DNA of 8,340 nucleotides from CAYYAU01 sp964469765 [NCBI: uncultured Clostridia bacterium] (GTDB taxonomy: Bacteria; UBA6262; WVXT01; CAYYAU01): assembly GCA_964469765.1 (NCBI GenBank), contig CAYYAU010000044.1, forward strand, positions 1 to 8,340, written 5' to 3'. Below, piece after piece: positions 6,300 to 8,340 of the stretch. The notes below the pieces were generated by a model, which was not told the DNA's origin, did no database searches, and saw only the letters and a program-made list of their open reading frames with translations. Numbering within the stretch: the stretch's first letter is position 1; every line of letters starts with the position of its first letter. The position numbers were made by a program, and so were the translations under genes.

Positions 6300-6301
6300 C
6301 T

Positions 6302-6874
6302 ATGAGAAAAAGAATAATAGAAGCTACAAAAAGAGTAATTATTAAGAAAGGTTTTCAGAAAATAAAAATTTCCGAAATTGCAAAGGAAGCAAAAATAGGA
6401 AAAGGAACGGTATATTTATACTTTAAAGATAAACAGCAACTTTTGATTAGTATGATAAGTGATTTTTTTAATGAGGCTGAGGCTTTTCTTAAACAATCTA
6501 AAGAGTTTAAAGGTAACGGGCTTGAGAAACTTAAGAAGTTTATTGAACTGGATTTAGACTTTTATGAGAGAAATAAAGAATTATTTGGTGCATTAGGAAA
6601 AGAAATAGAATCGTTTAGCAAGGTATTTGATATAAAGAAGAGAGAATTAATCCATAAAAGATACTTTAAGTTTATTGAATCTCTTAGTTCTACAATCCAA
6701 ATATGTAAACAAAAAGGAATAATTAGAAATATTGATTCAAAAGAGGTCTCTCTAATTCTTATATCAATCATTCATGCTTATGCAGGACGAAGAATCCATG
6801 GATTTAGTAGGCAGCCCCTGATGAAAGAAAAGTCAAAGATTCTCAGAGTATTTTTAAATGGAGTCGGAAAATGA
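6302..6874 (+). CDS. TetR/AcrR-family transcriptional repressor
   Basis: The 190-residue protein has the standard TetR layout. The N-terminal DNA-binding domain (about 1-48) contains the helix-turn-helix ISEIAKEAKIGKGTVYLYF (23-41), whose GKGTVYLYFKDKQQLL segment is a hallmark of the family. An all-helical ligand-binding and dimerisation domain follows (about 50-188) and shows no recognisable ligand motif. The gene sits directly behind a consensus promoter overlaid by a 13-base-arm palindrome, so it most likely represses itself and the overlapping TolC-family gene until an effector binds, as AcrR-like regulators do for efflux operons. The stop codon overlaps the next ATG in an ATGA. Whether it also affects the divergent Tat unit is unclear, because the operator lies about 50 bases upstream of that promoter's -35 box. 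Confidence 0.93.
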   Translation: MRKRIIEATKRVIIKKGFQKIKISEIAKEAKIGKGTVYLYFKDKQQLLISMISDFFNEAEAFLKQSKEFKGNGLEKLKKFIELDLDFYERNKELFGALGKEIESFSKVFDIKKRELIHKRYFKFIESLSSTIQICKQKGIIRNIDSKEVSLILISIIHAYAGRRIHGFSRQPLMKEKSKILRVFLNGVGK

Positions 6875-8298
6875 ATAAAGTAAAGAATTCAGATTTTAGG
6901 TTCCATTTTTCTGTTTATAACTTATCACATTTTATAATAGTGTGTGTTATAACTTTTAGTTTATGTCTTTCAAACAGCACTGCTTTTAGTCAGGAGATTC
7001 AAGAGACGTTGACTTTAGATAGATGTATTAAACTTGCTCTTTCCAATAATGAATTAATAAAGATTGCTGAACAGAACTTAAATGTAGCTAAAGGAAAAAG
7101 ATTACAGGCATTTAGCCATTTTCTTCCACATTTAAGTTTCGTTTCTTCTTATACACGACTTTCAGAGATTGCAACCCTTGATATGACAAGTATGCTTCTT
7201 CAACCCGAAGGAGATATAGGTTCATTGGTGAGATTTTATGGGTATGATACATATAAGTACGAAATGGGAAGAAAAGACAACTACTCTGCAAAACTTAGTT
7301 TAACTCAATCTGTTTTTACATGGGGAAAGAATTACCAAGGATATAAACAGGCGGCTCTTAACTGCATAGTTGCCCAAGAAGAGTATAATAGAACAAAAAA
7401 TGAATTAATACTAAATGTAAAAAGGGCATTTTATTCAGTTTTACTGACAGAACAGTTTGTTACTATCTGTCAGGAAGCAGTGAATGTAATAGAAAAACAT
7501 TACAATGTTACTAAAGCCCTTTACAAGGAAGGAAAGGTTTCTGGTTATGATGTGTCCAGAGTTAAGGTCCAGTTGGTTAATGCTAAGACCGAATTAATAA
7601 AAGCAGAGAATAAAAGAAGATTAGCAAGAAAGTCTCTTTTGAATATTGTTAATTCCCCAAAAACATCAGATATGAGAATTAAAGGTGAACTAAATAAAGA
7701 TTCTATTTATGAAAATCAATCAATGGAGGAGATTAAAAAACTTGCATTAAAAAATCGGCCAGAAATAAAGCAGATAAAGATTCAAAAGAAAATTGGAAAA
7801 AGTATGGTTAATCTTGCAAAAGCTCAAAATATGCCAAATATTATCTTTAGTGGAACATATGAATATAAGAAGCCTTTTTATTTTGAAAATAAATGGGATA
7901 AATCGTGGAATGTGAGTTGTATATTGAGTTTTCCATTCTTTACAGGATTTTCCACCTTTGGGAGTATAAAACAGACTAAATCCATATACAATCAAATCAT
8001 TTTAAAAGAGAGTTTCTTAATAGAAAAGATAAAGTTAGAAGTAGAAAAGGCATATCTTGATTTGGAAGAAGCGAAGGAAAGGATTGATGCCCAGAAAGAA
8101 AATGTTAAAACTGCAAGAAAAAACTTAGATATTGCTCAAGAAAGGTATAAAAGAGGGTTAATGAGTGATATAGAAGTTAGAGATGCTCAGCTTTCCTTAA
8201 CTCAGGCAGAGACCAGCTATCTTCAGGCATTATATGATTATAATGTTGCACAGGCAGAGCTTGAGAAGGCTGTTGGAAAGAAAAGGAAGGAAGAATAA
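6871..8298 (+). CDS. TolC-family outer membrane efflux channel protein
   Basis: The 475-residue protein has a signal peptide with a long n-region, a hydrophobic stretch at about 20-36 and a likely cleavage near AFS-QE (38-42). Two outer-membrane efflux protein (OEP) repeats follow, at about 47-258 and 285-468. Each has long coiled-coil helices and a beta-strand segment, as in the trimeric TolC barrel and periplasmic tunnel. The opening LTLDRCIKLALSNN (47-60) and the ending QERYKRGLMSDIEVRDAQLS (423-442) are typical of the family. The two halves match internally: TWGKNYQGYKQAAL (150-163) parallels FTGFSTFGSIKQTK (357-370). The length is normal and the protein complete. GGAG at 6860-6863 serves the ATG, which overlaps the regulator's stop by 4 bases. 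Pump and adaptor genes are expected downstream; substrate unknown. Confidence 0.93.
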   Translation: MNKVKNSDFRFHFSVYNLSHFIIVCVITFSLCLSNSTAFSQEIQETLTLDRCIKLALSNNELIKIAEQNLNVAKGKRLQAFSHFLPHLSFVSSYTRLSEIATLDMTSMLLQPEGDIGSLVRFYGYDTYKYEMGRKDNYSAKLSLTQSVFTWGKNYQGYKQAALNCIVAQEEYNRTKNELILNVKRAFYSVLLTEQFVTICQEAVNVIEKHYNVTKALYKEGKVSGYDVSRVKVQLVNAKTELIKAENKRRLARKSLLNIVNSPKTSDMRIKGELNKDSIYENQSMEEIKKLALKNRPEIKQIKIQKKIGKSMVNLAKAQNMPNIIFSGTYEYKKPFYFENKWDKSWNVSCILSFPFFTGFSTFGSIKQTKSIYNQIILKESFLIEKIKLEVEKAYLDLEEAKERIDAQKENVKTARKNLDIAQERYKRGLMSDIEVRDAQLSLTQAETSYLQALYDYNVAQAELEKAVGKKRKEE

Positions 8299-8315
8299 AT
8301 TTTTTCTCAAACTGT

Positions 8316-8340
8316 ATGGATTTTTTAACGGAAAAATCTA
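8316..8340 (+). CDS. Possible start of the next gene (cut by the right edge)
   Basis: An ATG 17 bases after the TolC-family stop opens a frame of 8 codons (MDFLTEKS) to the window edge. The position would suit a membrane-fusion adaptor gene, which often follows TolC-family genes, but there is no ribosome site before it and the fragment is too short to identify. Confidence 0.2.

Noticed and set aside
7747-7995. Minus-strand open frame of 82 codons within the TolC-family gene
   Set aside because: The plus-strand TolC-family reading is well supported, and the antisense frame shows no promoter, ribosome site or domain.

Overview
This AT-rich window comes from a bacterium with an outer membrane, since it carries a TolC-family channel. 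It also has Tat export, a canonical anti-Shine-Dalgarno (one gene has a 10-base perfect match) and sigma70-like promoters. Proteins are rich in Lys, Ile and Phe. The gene mix (AmrS-type radical SAM protein, membrane-fused spermidine-synthase-like protein, TatAC without TatB) would fit an anaerobic and possibly uncultivated lineage, but I cannot assign a phylum.

The window has two divergent transcription units back to back. The minus-strand unit covers positions 1 to about 6170. In transcription order it holds: a membrane-anchored protein with five EF-hand-loop-like repeats (5655-6164); tatA (5441-5608, only 55 codons) overlapping tatC (4741-5451); an AmrS-type radical SAM protein with a textbook twin-arginine leader (3490-4707); a zinc-ribbon class I methyltransferase (2586-3383); a 14-helix membrane protein with a central spermidine-synthase-like domain (320-2539); and the start of a TauE/SafE-family permease that runs off the left edge (1-277). 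Gaps are 33-106 bases with no convincing terminator, so one long transcript is plausible, with a possible extra promoter before the methyltransferase. The plus-strand unit (6228 to the right edge) is a TetR-family regulator gene overlapping a TolC-family gene by 4 bases. A consensus promoter and a near-perfect palindromic operator precede it. It looks like the start of a self-regulated efflux operon whose pump genes lie beyond the window.

The most interesting part is the minus-strand unit. A radical SAM enzyme with a Tat leader is encoded directly after the Tat translocase genes. It is followed by two more proteins with SAM-binding-type folds, one of which appears by the positive-inside rule to hold its catalytic-type domain outside the cytoplasm and has lost both acidic residues of the spermidine synthase active-site motif. 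Whether these form an envelope-located pathway is my inference, not something the sequence proves. There is no gene-free stretch longer than about 140 bases, and I saw no tRNA, rRNA, CRISPR array or insertion sequence.
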